DNA of 64,000 nucleotides, taken from NCBI GenBank assembly GCA_910588405.1, contig CAJUPT010000002.1:62001-126000 (forward strand), given 5' to 3'. Source of the stretch: an uncultured Lachnospiraceae bacterium. Lineage in GTDB: Bacteria > Bacillota > Clostridia > Lachnospirales > Lachnospiraceae. Below, piece by piece: positions 7,825 to 16,258 of this stretch (position 1 is the first letter of the stretch; every line of letters begins with the position of its first letter). A program made the position numbers and the translations under genes. The notes beneath the pieces were generated by a model. That model did not search any database. It was given only the letters and a program-made list of their open reading frames with translations, and was not told the origin of the DNA.

Positions 7825-8676
7825 TTATCCTGCCTGCTTTCCGGCTTCCGCCTCCCGGATTTCTTCCGGTTCCTCTTCGTCGTACTTCATCAACTCCCGG
7901 AAATATTCCAGGGCCGCCTGCTGCCGTTTGGTCAGCCCGGTAGGAATCTTTACATGTATCCGCACATAATGGCTGCCCCGTCCGCCCATTTTGTAAGGTC
8001 GGATCAGTCCTTTATTTTTCAGACTGAAATTACTCTCCGCCTGGGTTCCCGGTTTGATGACGTAATGATATTTTCCCTCGATCGTATCCACGTCGATCTC
8101 CGTCCCCAGCACCAGATCCATATAATCCAGATAAATGTCAGTATACAGATGATATCCTCTGATCTGGAACCCTTTTTTCTCCTTCAGCAGAATAATAATT
8201 GTAACATCCGTATTCTCCAGCTTCTCCTTAATCTGATCATACGCCTCCTGCCCTTCGCAGATGATCTCATGAAGCGGGATCTTCTTATACTGATAAGCGC
8301 CCGACGGTATCTTCACCCTGCACTTTAACAATTCGTATCCCAGATCATGGGACAGCCGCATCAGATGGGTAATCTCCTTCTCCACCTCCATAAGCGTTTC
8401 CTCCAGCTCCAGATGGACGGGAATCCTGATCTCCCTGTGGAACGACCACTTGGGCCTGGGTTCCTCCCTGAAGCTGCTCTGAAAATGCCCGTAACGGCTC
8501 CACTCCTTGCGCAAAGCTTCATAGGCTTCAGATATTTCCTGAAATTTTTTCTTTATGTTCGGATCGTCCGGATTACTGTCCGGATGGTATTTTTTCGCAA
8601 GTTTGCGGTAGGCCGCCTTGATTTCCTCCGGCTCGGCATCCTCGCTGACCCCCAGTATTCTATGATAATTTTTCAA
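7825..8676 (-). CDS. J-domain protein with DnaJ-type C-terminal region
   Basis: The N-terminal J-domain (residues 1-68) begins KNYHRILGVSEDAEPEEIKAA and has the Hsp70-stimulating HPD in KKYHPDSN. Residues about 80-265 resemble the substrate-binding beta domains of DnaJ (IPVHLELEETLMEVEKE, then DIYLDYMDLVLGTEIDVDTIEG and the late GLTKRQQAALEYFREL tail). There is no Cys-rich zinc finger and no Gly/Phe linker, so it is a type-II-like co-chaperone and not the main DnaJ. The start is TTG with a GGAGGTGG site 4-5 bases upstream; no ATG fits. An Asp/Glu-rich tail ends the protein. Confidence 0.85.
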   Translation of the reverse strand: MKNYHRILGVSEDAEPEEIKAAYRKLAKKYHPDSNPDDPNIKKKFQEISEAYEALRKEWSRYGHFQSSFREEPRPKWSFHREIRIPVHLELEETLMEVEKEITHLMRLSHDLGYELLKCRVKIPSGAYQYKKIPLHEIICEGQEAYDQIKEKLENTDVTIIILLKEKKGFQIRGYHLYTDIYLDYMDLVLGTEIDVDTIEGKYHYVIKPGTQAESNFSLKNKGLIRPYKMGGRGSHYVRIHVKIPTGLTKRQQAALEYFRELMKYDEEEPEEIREAEAGKQAG

Positions 8677-8800
8677 AATACCACCTCCGCGTTATGAGGA
8701 TTTTATACTCAACTGTCATCATGTAATGTATTTTGTTTTTCTTCTTCCAAGTATAACAGGGAAAGCATTCATGGTCAAGGTGAAACATTGCGGCCCTTTC

Positions 8801-8829
8801 TTTACAAAACCCGCCGATGCGGTTATAAT
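8801..8829 (+). promoter_or_regulatory. Vegetative promoter of the DUF3786 gene
   Basis: TTTACA (8801-8806), a 17-base spacer, then TATAAT (8824-8829), a near-consensus sigma-A promoter. It lies about 47 bases before the start codon and points away from the J-domain gene. Confidence 0.8.
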
Positions 8830-8876
8830 GTGGATAGGAAATTCATCAAAATTTTAAGGGCGAGGTGGGAGAATTC

Positions 8877-9548
8877 ATGAGCGTTAATTATCATGCTTTT
8901 CAGTGCAGAGGTTTTTTATTTGACGAGTACGAAGCGCATAAAGAGCACTGGCTTGCGTTTTTTCAGAATTATGACCCCAGACGGGTCGTCCACATTCTGG
9001 GGCTTACGGCTGACGAAGACTATCTTTATCTGTCCTACTATCAGACGCCCTACCGGATGCGGCTTGTGGACGGCACGCTGGAAAAGAAGATCAACGGAGA
9101 ATGGAGCAGCCGCCTGTATTTCAATGAAGCCATGGTCTGCTACCATCTGCTCCACTACGTCAAGGATACGCCCATGCTCACCGGTGCCTGGACGCCGAAT
9201 ACGGCGTTAGACGGCATCATCTCCCGCACGGAGCCTCAGCATGACCCGCTGTTTGCTCCTTTTGAAAAACGTTTTACCGGGAGAATCGCCCAGTTAGAGG
9301 CGCTCTGCAAAAGGCTGGGCGGCGTCAGGCAGGACAAAGGGGATCTGTGCTATGAATTTGAGGCATTTCCCCAGGTCCATCTACAGGTGCTGTTTTACGA
9401 TGCGGACGAGGATTTCCCCGCCCAGGTAAAGGTGCTGGTAGACCGGCATGTGACCGACTATATTCATTTTGAAACCACCGGCTGCCTGATTTCTGACTTA
9501 TTTGAGAAGATCGAACAGATGGATGACGCGGAAGCAAACAACGGGTAA
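8877..9548 (+). CDS. DUF3786-type protein of unknown function
   Basis: A soluble 223-residue protein. The C-terminal half, FPQVHLQVLFYDADEDFPAQVKVLVDRHVTDYIHFETTGC, looks like the DUF3786 family, in which a putative metal- or ligand-binding fold is found in anaerobes; the assignment is from memory of that motif. The N-terminal half (YDPRRVVHILGLTADEDYLYLSYYQTPYRM) is the usual partner. The start chosen is the ATG at 8877, because GAGGTGGGAG sits just before it; a GTG four codons upstream lies within that site. It is a single-gene transcript, with its own sigma-A promoter and a terminator hairpin after it. No function is proposed. Confidence 0.7.
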   Translation: MSVNYHAFQCRGFLFDEYEAHKEHWLAFFQNYDPRRVVHILGLTADEDYLYLSYYQTPYRMRLVDGTLEKKINGEWSSRLYFNEAMVCYHLLHYVKDTPMLTGAWTPNTALDGIISRTEPQHDPLFAPFEKRFTGRIAQLEALCKRLGGVRQDKGDLCYEFEAFPQVHLQVLFYDADEDFPAQVKVLVDRHVTDYIHFETTGCLISDLFEKIEQMDDAEANNG

Positions 9549-9576
9549 CGGCAGGGAGCGTTTTTCATTCGTTTAC

Positions 9577-9622
9577 AAAAGCCAGATACTCCGGCGGAAA
9601 ATCGCGGGAATACCTGGCTTTT
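9577..9622 (+). terminator. Hairpin terminator after the DUF3786 gene
   Basis: AAAAGCCAG (9577-9585) pairs with CTGGCTTTT (9614-9622) around a long GC-rich loop. The A-run before and T-run within the second arm suggest Rho-independent ends in both directions. Confidence 0.6.
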
Positions 9623-9730
9623 CAAATGTCTGAATTTTCATCTGCGGCGCCGTATTCAAAACGCCTCTGAAAACGTTAATCATCAAGCTTTCCTGAAAAT
9701 GAATACATCAGAAACTTAATTGATGTCGTA

Positions 9731-11260
9731 CTAATGAATCGACACCGTATGGGTAACGAGAAACCGTTTCCCGTGCAATTCCTCAATTTCCAGAGAAATC
9801 TGGCAGGAGGAGGCTCCCACCGCAGTCATGGCGCCTTCCATATAAGCCTGCTTATAGGCATCCGCCTGATAATTCTGATACCATTCGTCTAACAGCGCCT
9901 CGCCCTCCAGCACATTATAAAAGGTGTAATCTCCCAGCCCGGTTCCGGTGATCTGATTATAACAGTCTCCATAATAGCTCTGCATATCTCCGAATACCCG
10001 GCTCTCATCCAGCCCAGTTTCCTCCAGCCGCTTAAAATCGCTGTCCAGATCCCGGTAAGCCTGCCCGTTGCAGGGCGGCAGATAAACGGACAGCTCCTGG
10101 CGCACATGGGTGTCGGCATAGTCGGCGTCGCTTTTATTGAAAAAAGCATAGCGGCTGCCCTCCACATCTCCCCAGGTCGGGTCCACATTGTAATATCCGT
10201 CGTCCAGCCGGACAATATTCCACGCATGATCCTCCCCGGCGTAGCCCGTACAATAGTAACAGGGAATACCCAGCTGTCTTAACAGGTACTGATAGGCTCT
10301 GGCATAGCCCGCGCATACGCTCTGGCCGTTGACCAGCGCGCTGTAGGCGCTCTGATTCATCTCCGAGCCCAGATCATAGGTAATGCCGTCGATCAGCGTA
10401 TTGTATACATATTTTTCTTTTTCATAGGCATTCGGCAGGCCCTGGGCCTGGGCAATGATCTCGTTCGCCCTGGCGTCAAAGGCCGCTTTTGCATCATTTA
10501 TATCCTGTGCCGTGCGATTAAAGGATAAATCCACTTCCACGCATGGACCGTTCTGGAGATATTTGCAGGTATAGGAGGAATCCAGCCAGAAAAGCTCCGG
10601 ATGGTCATTGAACACGGCGGAAAATACGTTTTTCAGCTGTCCCGCATCCACTTCCGCCGCCGGCTTAAAGACAGAATTCAGCGCATTGGCATTGGCATAA
10701 AGCTGACGGTACAGCAGCTGTCCGGTGGCATCCAGCATGGAATAATAAGGATAGTACTCCGCGTCAAAGGTCAGTCCCTCTCCGGTGGGGCCGGTTCCCA
10801 GCTGACTCACCGCGTCCTGACTGACCTGGACGCTTTCTTCTTTCACCCGCTCATAGCCGTTCCGGCCCTCTACCTGGGCTGGTACCGCCGTCGCCGTTTC
10901 AGACCGTTTCGGCGGCTGGTAGCCGGTTCCGTCAGCCCCGGCTTCCTTCGACAGCAGCGCATCCGCATTTGACAGGCCGTCGTTTTGTGTTTCCCCGGCG
11001 GCAGTCACTCCACCGTCCGGTTCACCTGACCCAACGGATTGATCCGTTCCGCCTGACCCATCCGCATCCCCTTTCTGTCCTGTTCCGGAATCTGAAAGCT
11101 CTGACCGCTGCCCGTTTCCGTAACCGGCTTCCGTCTCCTCCTGCCCCCGGCGAAACAAACTGTTTGACGCTCCCACCATCTCCGGTTTGAACGCATACAG
11201 CGCCATCACGCCGCAGGAAAGCAAAAACAGGCCGAGTATCCCGTATAATATTTTTTTCAT
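9731..11260 (-). CDS. Transglutaminase-like (papain-fold) lipoprotein
   Basis: A 509-residue exported protein. The N-terminus MKKILYGILGLFLLSCGVMALY has a lipobox-like LLSC, so it is probably lipid-anchored, although a plain membrane anchor is also possible. Residues about 35-150 are a Gly/Ser/Glu-rich low-complexity linker. The transglutaminase core (about residues 275-375) has the Cys-His-Asp triad in GQSVCAGYARAYQYLLRQLG, GEDHAWNIVRL and YYNVDPTWGD. Such proteins act outside the cell on peptide bonds or wall components. The ATG at 11260 was preferred over an upstream in-frame start, because a signal sequence begins there and GAAAGAGAG precedes it. Confidence 0.85.
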   Translation of the reverse strand: MKKILYGILGLFLLSCGVMALYAFKPEMVGASNSLFRRGQEETEAGYGNGQRSELSDSGTGQKGDADGSGGTDQSVGSGEPDGGVTAAGETQNDGLSNADALLSKEAGADGTGYQPPKRSETATAVPAQVEGRNGYERVKEESVQVSQDAVSQLGTGPTGEGLTFDAEYYPYYSMLDATGQLLYRQLYANANALNSVFKPAAEVDAGQLKNVFSAVFNDHPELFWLDSSYTCKYLQNGPCVEVDLSFNRTAQDINDAKAAFDARANEIIAQAQGLPNAYEKEKYVYNTLIDGITYDLGSEMNQSAYSALVNGQSVCAGYARAYQYLLRQLGIPCYYCTGYAGEDHAWNIVRLDDGYYNVDPTWGDVEGSRYAFFNKSDADYADTHVRQELSVYLPPCNGQAYRDLDSDFKRLEETGLDESRVFGDMQSYYGDCYNQITGTGLGDYTFYNVLEGEALLDEWYQNYQADAYKQAYMEGAMTAVGASSCQISLEIEELHGKRFLVTHTVSIH

Positions 11261-11342
11261 CGTTCTCTCTTTCTGACGAAACCGCCACATCGTTTCAAAA
11301 TCGTTCCGGCCGAAGATTCATAAACAAACAGTACTTTCAAAA

Positions 11343-11358
11343 ACTTCACAAAGTGAAA
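11343..11358 (-). terminator. Short hairpin with T-run after the Spx-like gene
   Basis: On the minus strand, TTCAC-3-GTGAA is followed by GTTTTTG, directly downstream of the Spx/ArsC gene. The stem is short, so this is a weak but well-placed terminator. Confidence 0.45.
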
Positions 11359-11397
11359 TACCCGGCGGGAATAAATCTTACGTTCAGCTGACCATAT

Positions 11398-11748
11398 CTA
11401 CTTACAGTGCTGCTCATACAGCTCCTCTTTGAACCCTGTCAGCACAAAATCATCGCCCACCAGAATCGGCCGCTTTACCAGCATGCCGTCCGTTCCCAGA
11501 AGCTTTAGCTGTTCTTCCTCCGTCATGCCGGGAAGCTTATCCTTTAGCTGCATGGATTTATATAACATACCGCTGGTATTGAAAAATTTTTTCAGCTCCT
11601 GGCCGCTTTTTTCATACCACCCTTTTAATTCCTCTTTCGACGGATTTTCCGTCTTGATATCCCGCTCCTCATAGGCGATCTGATGAGCCTCCAGCCATTT
11701 TTTCGCTTTCTGGCATGTACTGCATTTTGGATAATGAACAAATAACAT
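11398..11748 (-). CDS. Spx/ArsC-family thioredoxin-fold protein
   Basis: A 116-residue protein starting MLFVHYPKCSTCQKAKKWLEA. The CxxC redox motif at residues 9-12 and the later KRPILVGDD segment define the Spx/MgsR/YffB group of the arsenate reductase superfamily. True arsenate reductases use the first Cys with an Arg triad; Spx proteins instead bind RNA polymerase alpha and sense oxidation. The sequence alone does not separate the two. No arsenic resistance genes are nearby, which favours a YffB- or Spx-like role. The ATG follows an AGGAGGG site. It is a single gene between the transglutaminase-like protein and rlmD. Confidence 0.8.
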   Translation of the reverse strand: MLFVHYPKCSTCQKAKKWLEAHQIAYEERDIKTENPSKEELKGWYEKSGQELKKFFNTSGMLYKSMQLKDKLPGMTEEEQLKLLGTDGMLVKRPILVGDDFVLTGFKEELYEQHCK

Positions 11749-11915
11749 TTCGGAACCCTCCTGTTTTCTTCGAAATTTTTACTTTAACTTTTTCGTATCG
11801 TTCACTTTTTTAAGATTTTTTCAAATTTTTTGTAATATTTCTTCGATTTTTACGTTTATATATGCGTAACTGGGTGTTGTGCTAAAGCAATTTGAAGTTA
11901 CTGTCGAGAGGGAAA

Positions 11916-11950
11916 GGCGGAACCGATGGCGAAACGGTTTCCGCCTTTTT
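11916..11950. terminator. Terminator hairpin downstream of rlmD
   Basis: GGCGGAACCG (11916-11925) pairs with CGGTTTCCGCC (11935-11945, one bulge), followed on the plus strand by TTTTT. On the minus strand the same stem ends rlmD with TTTCCCTCTC. The plus-strand tract is the better one, though no plus-strand gene precedes it. Confidence 0.65.
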
Positions 11951-11962
11951 CTCTTCATTTTT

Positions 11963-13366
11963 TCATTCGTCGACCTCAATAATATCATGCTCCGCACTCT
12001 TTCCGCCACTAAGCGCCGCCACGCACTCCACCCCCACCGTCATCGCGAACATGTCCACCGGCTGCACCTTCTCCAACGCAAACCCTTCCCGGCACAGATA
12101 ATTCAGATCCCTGGCCAGCGTCGACGAATTGCAGGAGACATAGACCAGCCGTTTCGGATTCATCCTGACAATCGTATCCAGCAGGCTCTTGGCGCAGCCC
12201 TTCCGGGGCGGGTCGACTACGATCACATCAGCATAGGTTTTCTCCCTCTCATACCACTCCGGCAGCACCTCTTCTGCCTTTCCCACAAAAAACTCCGCAT
12301 TCCCGATCTGGTTCAGCTTTGCGTTCTCCCTGGCATTCTCAATCGCCTGGGGCACAATCTCCACGCCGTATACCTTTTTCGCTTTCCTTGCCAGAAATAG
12401 AGAAATCGTGCCGATCCCGCAGTACAGGTCCCAGACCGTCTCCTGCCCCTTTAAGCCGGCAAACTCCAAAACCTTCCCATACAGCTTCTCTGTCTGCACC
12501 GGATTCACCTGAAAAAAAGACTGGGGAGAAATATGGAAGGAAATATCCCCGATCCGGTCCGTAATATAGCCAGGACCGCGCAGAATCATGGTCTTTTCTC
12601 CCAGGATCACATTCGTCCGCTCCATATTCACATTAAAACCGACGGTGGTCATCCCCTCCATCTCGAAAAGGGACCGCACCAGTCCGTCCGCCGCCGGTAA
12701 TTTTCTTCCATTGATCACCAGGCATACCATCAGCTGCCCGGTAGCGGCGGCCCGGCGGATCAGGATATGGCGCACCAGCCCTTTATGGAGGGTCTCGTCA
12801 TAAGGCCGGATTCCTTCCCGCCTCATATACTCCTTTACCAGCGCCAGAATCCGGTCATTTACCGGATGGCCGATATAACAGTGGGGCGTCTCGATCACCG
12901 AATGGGTCCGTCCTGCGTAAAATCCCATCCGGATATTCCCCTCCTTGTCCTGCGTCACCGGAAACTGCGCCTTATTCCGGTAATGAAAGGAGTCTTCCAT
13001 GCCGATAACCGGCCGCACCTGCACATCCGTGAAACCGCCGATGCGTTCCAGATGACTTTTCACCTTATTCTCTTTGAATTTAAGCTGCGCCTCATAGGAC
13101 ATGGCCTGCAGCTGACAGCCGCCGCAGGGGACCGCCGCGGGACAGACCGGCACGACCCGGTCGGGGGAAGGCACCAGCAGCTTTACCAGACGAGCATAGC
13201 CGTAGCTTTTCTTCACCTTAATTATTTTGACCTCCGCCCGGTCCCCCACAATGGCATCTTTAATAAAGAGGGTATAGCCGTCTACTTTGCCAATACCCTC
13301 TCCGTTTTCACTCATATCTTCTATTACCGTCGTAACAATATCATTTTTCAAAAGATTGCTTTCCAT
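11963..13366 (-). CDS. rlmD: 23S rRNA (uracil-C5)-methyltransferase, RlmD/RumA type
   Basis: This SAM-dependent enzyme methylates a uracil in 23S rRNA (U1939 in E. coli for RlmD; Gram-positive relatives may also act on U747). The 467 residues hold an N-terminal TRAM domain and a 4Fe-4S cluster site (VCPAAVPCGGCQLQ, plus the fourth Cys in ETPHCYIGH). The SAM motif is DLYCGIGTISLFLA. The catalytic pair is VDPPRKGC and the nucleophile region VYVSCNSSTLARDL. The ATG follows AAAGGG. The whole gap to the upstream YhaM gene is a family B structured repeat, so the two genes may form one transcript. Confidence 0.92.
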   Translation of the reverse strand: MESNLLKNDIVTTVIEDMSENGEGIGKVDGYTLFIKDAIVGDRAEVKIIKVKKSYGYARLVKLLVPSPDRVVPVCPAAVPCGGCQLQAMSYEAQLKFKENKVKSHLERIGGFTDVQVRPVIGMEDSFHYRNKAQFPVTQDKEGNIRMGFYAGRTHSVIETPHCYIGHPVNDRILALVKEYMRREGIRPYDETLHKGLVRHILIRRAAATGQLMVCLVINGRKLPAADGLVRSLFEMEGMTTVGFNVNMERTNVILGEKTMILRGPGYITDRIGDISFHISPQSFFQVNPVQTEKLYGKVLEFAGLKGQETVWDLYCGIGTISLFLARKAKKVYGVEIVPQAIENARENAKLNQIGNAEFFVGKAEEVLPEWYEREKTYADVIVVDPPRKGCAKSLLDTIVRMNPKRLVYVSCNSSTLARDLNYLCREGFALEKVQPVDMFAMTVGVECVAALSGGKSAEHDIIEVDE

Positions 13367-13378
13367 TTTTCAACCCTT

Positions 13379-13518
13379 TATTCCCGCGAGCAACGAGCCA
13401 AGTGACCACGGCCCAGGCCGTCCTCTCGCCCTGACGGGCTCACCTTATGTTTACATGGGCATTTGGCGACTGCCGCGAGGGTGGAATACCCCCCGTAGCT
13501 TGCTGCGGGGTATTTCAC
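13379..13518 (-). repeat. Structured intergenic repeat, family B, copy 1
   Basis: This element fills the gap between the YhaM stop and the rlmD ribosome site. It has a left block (13379-13403, starting TATTCCCGCGAGCAACG) and a right block (13461-13518, starting ATTTGGCGACTGCCGCGAG and ending in a hairpin made of AATACCCC and GGGGTATT). The blocks are partly complementary to each other. Between them is a 57-base variable tip, holding ACGGCC/GGCCGT and GCCC/GGGC hairpins. Copy 2 at 42234-42332 shares both blocks but has an 18-base tip. Confidence 0.85.
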
Positions 13519-14456
13519 TTCGACGTCCGCTTAATATTCGACTCAAACAGCCGGTTATACCCCAGCCATTCTCCATCCGCATGATTTCCTTCCAGATACT
13601 CTTTCATCGTCTCTAGCTTGGCATCCGTATTGTCGGCAAAGTTCAGTGCCATGGCCTCGATAATCGCCGGCAGCTTGGGGGAACCGTACTCATATTCCCC
13701 ATGGTGGGCCAGGATGCAGTGTTTTAACTCCATCGCCAGCATCGGAGGGAAGTCGGGAATGTCTCGGATTTTCTCGTCCAGCATTTCCACGCCCATCACG
13801 ATATGCCCCAGCAGCTGCCCCGCATCCGTGTAATCGTTTGCCGGAAAGGCGGACAGCTCCCGCACCTTCCCGATATCATGAAACAGCGCCGCGGCGATCA
13901 GCAGATCCCGGTTCAAAATCGGATAGCGGATCGTGTAATATTCACACAGCTTCGTCACACTGAGCGTATGCTCCAGCAGCCCGCCCACGAAGCCATGATG
14001 CACGCTTTTCGCGGCCGAATGAGACTGGAATGCCTGCGCGAAGGACTGATCCTCCACGAAAAAGGCGCGGGCCAGCGCTTTCAGATGCTCATTGCCGATT
14101 TTATTGATATAATCCAGCAGCTCCCGGTACATGCCGTCGATGGAGTACCGGGAAACCGGCAGAAAGTCCTTTGGCTCATACTCCCCCGGCCTGGCCACCC
14201 GGATACGCTTGATATTCAGCTGCAGAGCTCCTTGGTAGCAGGTCACATCAGCCTCAAGCCTGATATAGTCCATCGCCTCAAAATGATCGATTCCGCTGCT
14301 TAAATCCCACACCTTCCCGTCGATGGTCCCAGTCTTATCCTGTAAAACCAGCGAGTAATAGTTTTTCCCCGCTTTGGTTTTCGCCACCTGTTTTACTTTA
14401 CAGAGATAAATATCCGACGTGTGCTCTCCTTCTCTTAACAGTTCAATAAATTTCAC
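13515..14456 (-). CDS. yhaM: 3'-5' exoribonuclease YhaM-like (OB-fold plus HD domain)
   Basis: YhaM of Bacillus is a manganese-dependent 3'-5' exonuclease that trims RNA and single-stranded DNA. The 313-residue product has an N-terminal OB-fold (about residues 12-90, with YYSLVLQDKTGTIDGKVW). A C-terminal HD phosphohydrolase domain (about 155-290) has metal ligands in HHGFVGGLLEHTLSV, ALFHDIGKVREL and CILAHHGEYEYGSP. The start is GTG with an AGAGGAAA site. In B. subtilis yhaM adjoins yhaN-yhaO; here those two lie about 18 kb away, behind asnS. The stop codon lies at the edge of the family B repeat that leads into rlmD. Confidence 0.9.
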   Translation of the reverse strand: MKFIELLREGEHTSDIYLCKVKQVAKTKAGKNYYSLVLQDKTGTIDGKVWDLSSGIDHFEAMDYIRLEADVTCYQGALQLNIKRIRVARPGEYEPKDFLPVSRYSIDGMYRELLDYINKIGNEHLKALARAFFVEDQSFAQAFQSHSAAKSVHHGFVGGLLEHTLSVTKLCEYYTIRYPILNRDLLIAAALFHDIGKVRELSAFPANDYTDAGQLLGHIVMGVEMLDEKIRDIPDFPPMLAMELKHCILAHHGEYEYGSPKLPAIIEAMALNFADNTDAKLETMKEYLEGNHADGEWLGYNRLFESNIKRTSK

Positions 14457-14545
14457 TGAAATTTCCTCTTTCTATGTTCTGATATTTTACGTACCGATTA
14501 TCTAATTTTTAAATTTCCCTTTTTTAATGACGGAGGGCCGCTGCC

Positions 14546-15910
14546 CTACCTGCTTCTCAGCTGCACCGTAAATTCCAGCTCCCGTGCCTCGTCGATCCCT
14601 TTCCGCACCGCTGTCACTTTCACTTCGGACTCCGGCGCAAGCATAAGCAGCGTTTCATGGAGTTCCCGCATACTGGTAACAGGCGTGCCGTCCACCTCGG
14701 TAATCACGTCGCCGTTCTGAATCCCTGCCCGGTAAGCAGGACCGGACTGCAGGGTTTCCGTCACATACACCCCCACAGGCAAATCGTGGGTGTCGGCGAT
14801 CTCAGCCGTTACCGCCTGTCCCTTCACGCCCATATAAGCCACTTCTTTGCCATTGCACAGGTTCTCAATGATTCCTTTGATATTGGAAATACCCACGGCG
14901 GATGTCATAGCGCCGTCTCTGCCGCCGTACTCGGCGGTAAAGACCGCAACCACTTCTCCGTCCAGATTCAGCAAAAATCCGCCCGACTGCTCCGGCAGCC
15001 CCAGATCGGTATCAATCACCCGCAAATCCATGTCGATCCCACCGGTATCAGTCCGGGTATAGACCACTGCGCCGACCGCCATCGAGCCCACCATGCCATA
15101 GGGATCACCGGCGGCAATCACCGGCGTTCCGGGACTTAGGGCATAGGAATTCCCCAGTGCCGCCGGCGTAATCAGCTCCAGATCCGAAGCTTTTAATGAC
15201 GATACCGGCACATTCAGCACCGCCAGCCCGGTCAGGCTGTCCGCCCCCCGCACCTGGGCCTGAGCCTTCAAACCGTTGAAAAAAGTGACCTCCAGCTCGT
15301 CCGTATCCTGTACCTTGTCAAAACGGGTCAGAATCAGTACGTCCCGGCCGGACACCTGAGTGATAATTCCGGAGGTCTGGCCCTCATTCTCATATACATT
15401 ATCAAACCAGTCTTCATTCTGACGCACGGAGGTGATGGTAACGAAGCCTCTCGACGCCTCCTTCCACACGCCCGTAGCCAGTGTGCTGAGCCGTTTATAA
15501 TCGGACAGCTCCAGCTTCTTTTCATCCACGGCCGACTGAATCATCTCGCCCAGATCTTCCTCTGTCATCGTCTCTTCCGTCTGCGGCTCGGTCTCCTCCG
15601 CCGTCTGGGCCGGTTCTGTCTGCGTCTCATGGGGATCTGTGTCCTTGGGAATCACCACCGCTTCCCCCGTCTCCTCCGGATAAAGCCTCTGCTCCATCCT
15701 GTACCGGACCGACACAAAGGCGACGGCCGCGGCGGCGCCCATCACCACTGCCAGAATCAAAAGCGCAAGGAAGCGCAAAATCCGCTCTCTGAAGCGCACC
15801 GGTTTTTTTACAATCTTTTCTCTGATAAAAGGAGGGGGAACCGTCTGCCGCCCGCCTTTTTCCGTTCCTGTCTTTTGTGCTTCCTTAAGCCTTTTATCCT
15901 GCTCCGTCAT
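14546..15910 (-). CDS. HtrA-like trypsin-fold/PDZ protein with degenerate catalytic triad
   Basis: A 454-residue membrane-anchored protein. The cytosolic N-terminus (about 45 residues) is followed by one transmembrane segment (LALLILAVVMGAAAAVAF), an acidic Glu/Thr linker, a trypsin-like domain (about 150-345) and a PDZ domain (about 355-450, GPAYRAGIQNGDVITEVDG). The fold matches DegP/HtrA. Where active relatives have TN-x-HV the sequence reads ILTRFDKV, so the catalytic His is replaced. Where relatives have TDLAVLK it reads SLTGLAVLNV, so the Asp is lost. The Ser region LPEQSGGFLLN keeps the Ser. It is probably a binding or sensing protein, not a protease. The start at 15910 follows AGGAGG; about 100 upstream in-frame codons look non-coding. 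Confidence 0.85.
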   Translation of the reverse strand: MTEQDKRLKEAQKTGTEKGGRQTVPPPFIREKIVKKPVRFRERILRFLALLILAVVMGAAAAVAFVSVRYRMEQRLYPEETGEAVVIPKDTDPHETQTEPAQTAEETEPQTEETMTEEDLGEMIQSAVDEKKLELSDYKRLSTLATGVWKEASRGFVTITSVRQNEDWFDNVYENEGQTSGIITQVSGRDVLILTRFDKVQDTDELEVTFFNGLKAQAQVRGADSLTGLAVLNVPVSSLKASDLELITPAALGNSYALSPGTPVIAAGDPYGMVGSMAVGAVVYTRTDTGGIDMDLRVIDTDLGLPEQSGGFLLNLDGEVVAVFTAEYGGRDGAMTSAVGISNIKGIIENLCNGKEVAYMGVKGQAVTAEIADTHDLPVGVYVTETLQSGPAYRAGIQNGDVITEVDGTPVTSMRELHETLLMLAPESEVKVTAVRKGIDEARELEFTVQLRSR

Positions 15911-16258
15911 AACCAGGGAATCCTCCTTCTGACACAAGACTCTCCTGACCAATATTATAGATGAAAACCAACGCCTTGTGAAGTGTTTCCCAGAAAAATA
16001 ATATAGGAAAACCATAAACTTTAGTGTATAATACTGATGAAGGATGAAAAAATCCGGAAAAAACGTTCGGATCAGCCTGAACAGCGCCGCAAATACCCAC
16101 ACAGACAAACGCCGCGCTGAAAGGAACGTTTTGAAAAGCAATGTTTGAGACAATATTGAAACGCAACATTTGAAACAATTTTTAGAAGGAATATGCAAAC
16201 GCAATGTCTGAAACAATTTTAGAAGCAATATACAAACATTGTTCGAAAGAGGAACACT
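15911..16258. other. 348-bp gap before mutS2 with imperfect direct repeats
   Basis: This AT-rich intergenic stretch separates the divergent HtrA-like gene and mutS2, so it must hold both promoters. Its mutS2-proximal third consists of the direct repeats described separately. The hydrophobic minus-strand frame running through it has no ribosome site and is not taken as a gene. No riboswitch or tRNA pattern is seen. Confidence 0.6.
16161..16235. repeat. Two 38-bp-period direct repeats upstream of mutS2
   Basis: Copy one, 16161-16197, and copy two, 16199-16235, share ACGCAA..T.TGAAACAATTTT, then AGAAG.AATAT.CAAA with few changes. A partial, worn third copy precedes them at about 16138-16160. 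They end 23 bases before the mutS2 ATG. Confidence 0.75.

Noticed and set aside
13461..13518. Possible T-box antiterminator: CGAGGGTGGAATACC in family B resembles the T-box motif AGGGTGGNACC
   Set aside because: The flanking genes are on the opposite strand, there is no specifier stem upstream, and the second copy sits in an equally unsuitable place. The similarity looks accidental.
15911..16228. N-terminal extension of the HtrA-like protein (about 106 codons)
   Set aside because: The extra part is an unstructured hydrophobic/aromatic run crossing the mutS2-proximal repeats, with no ribosome site. The ATG at 15910 follows AGGAGG.
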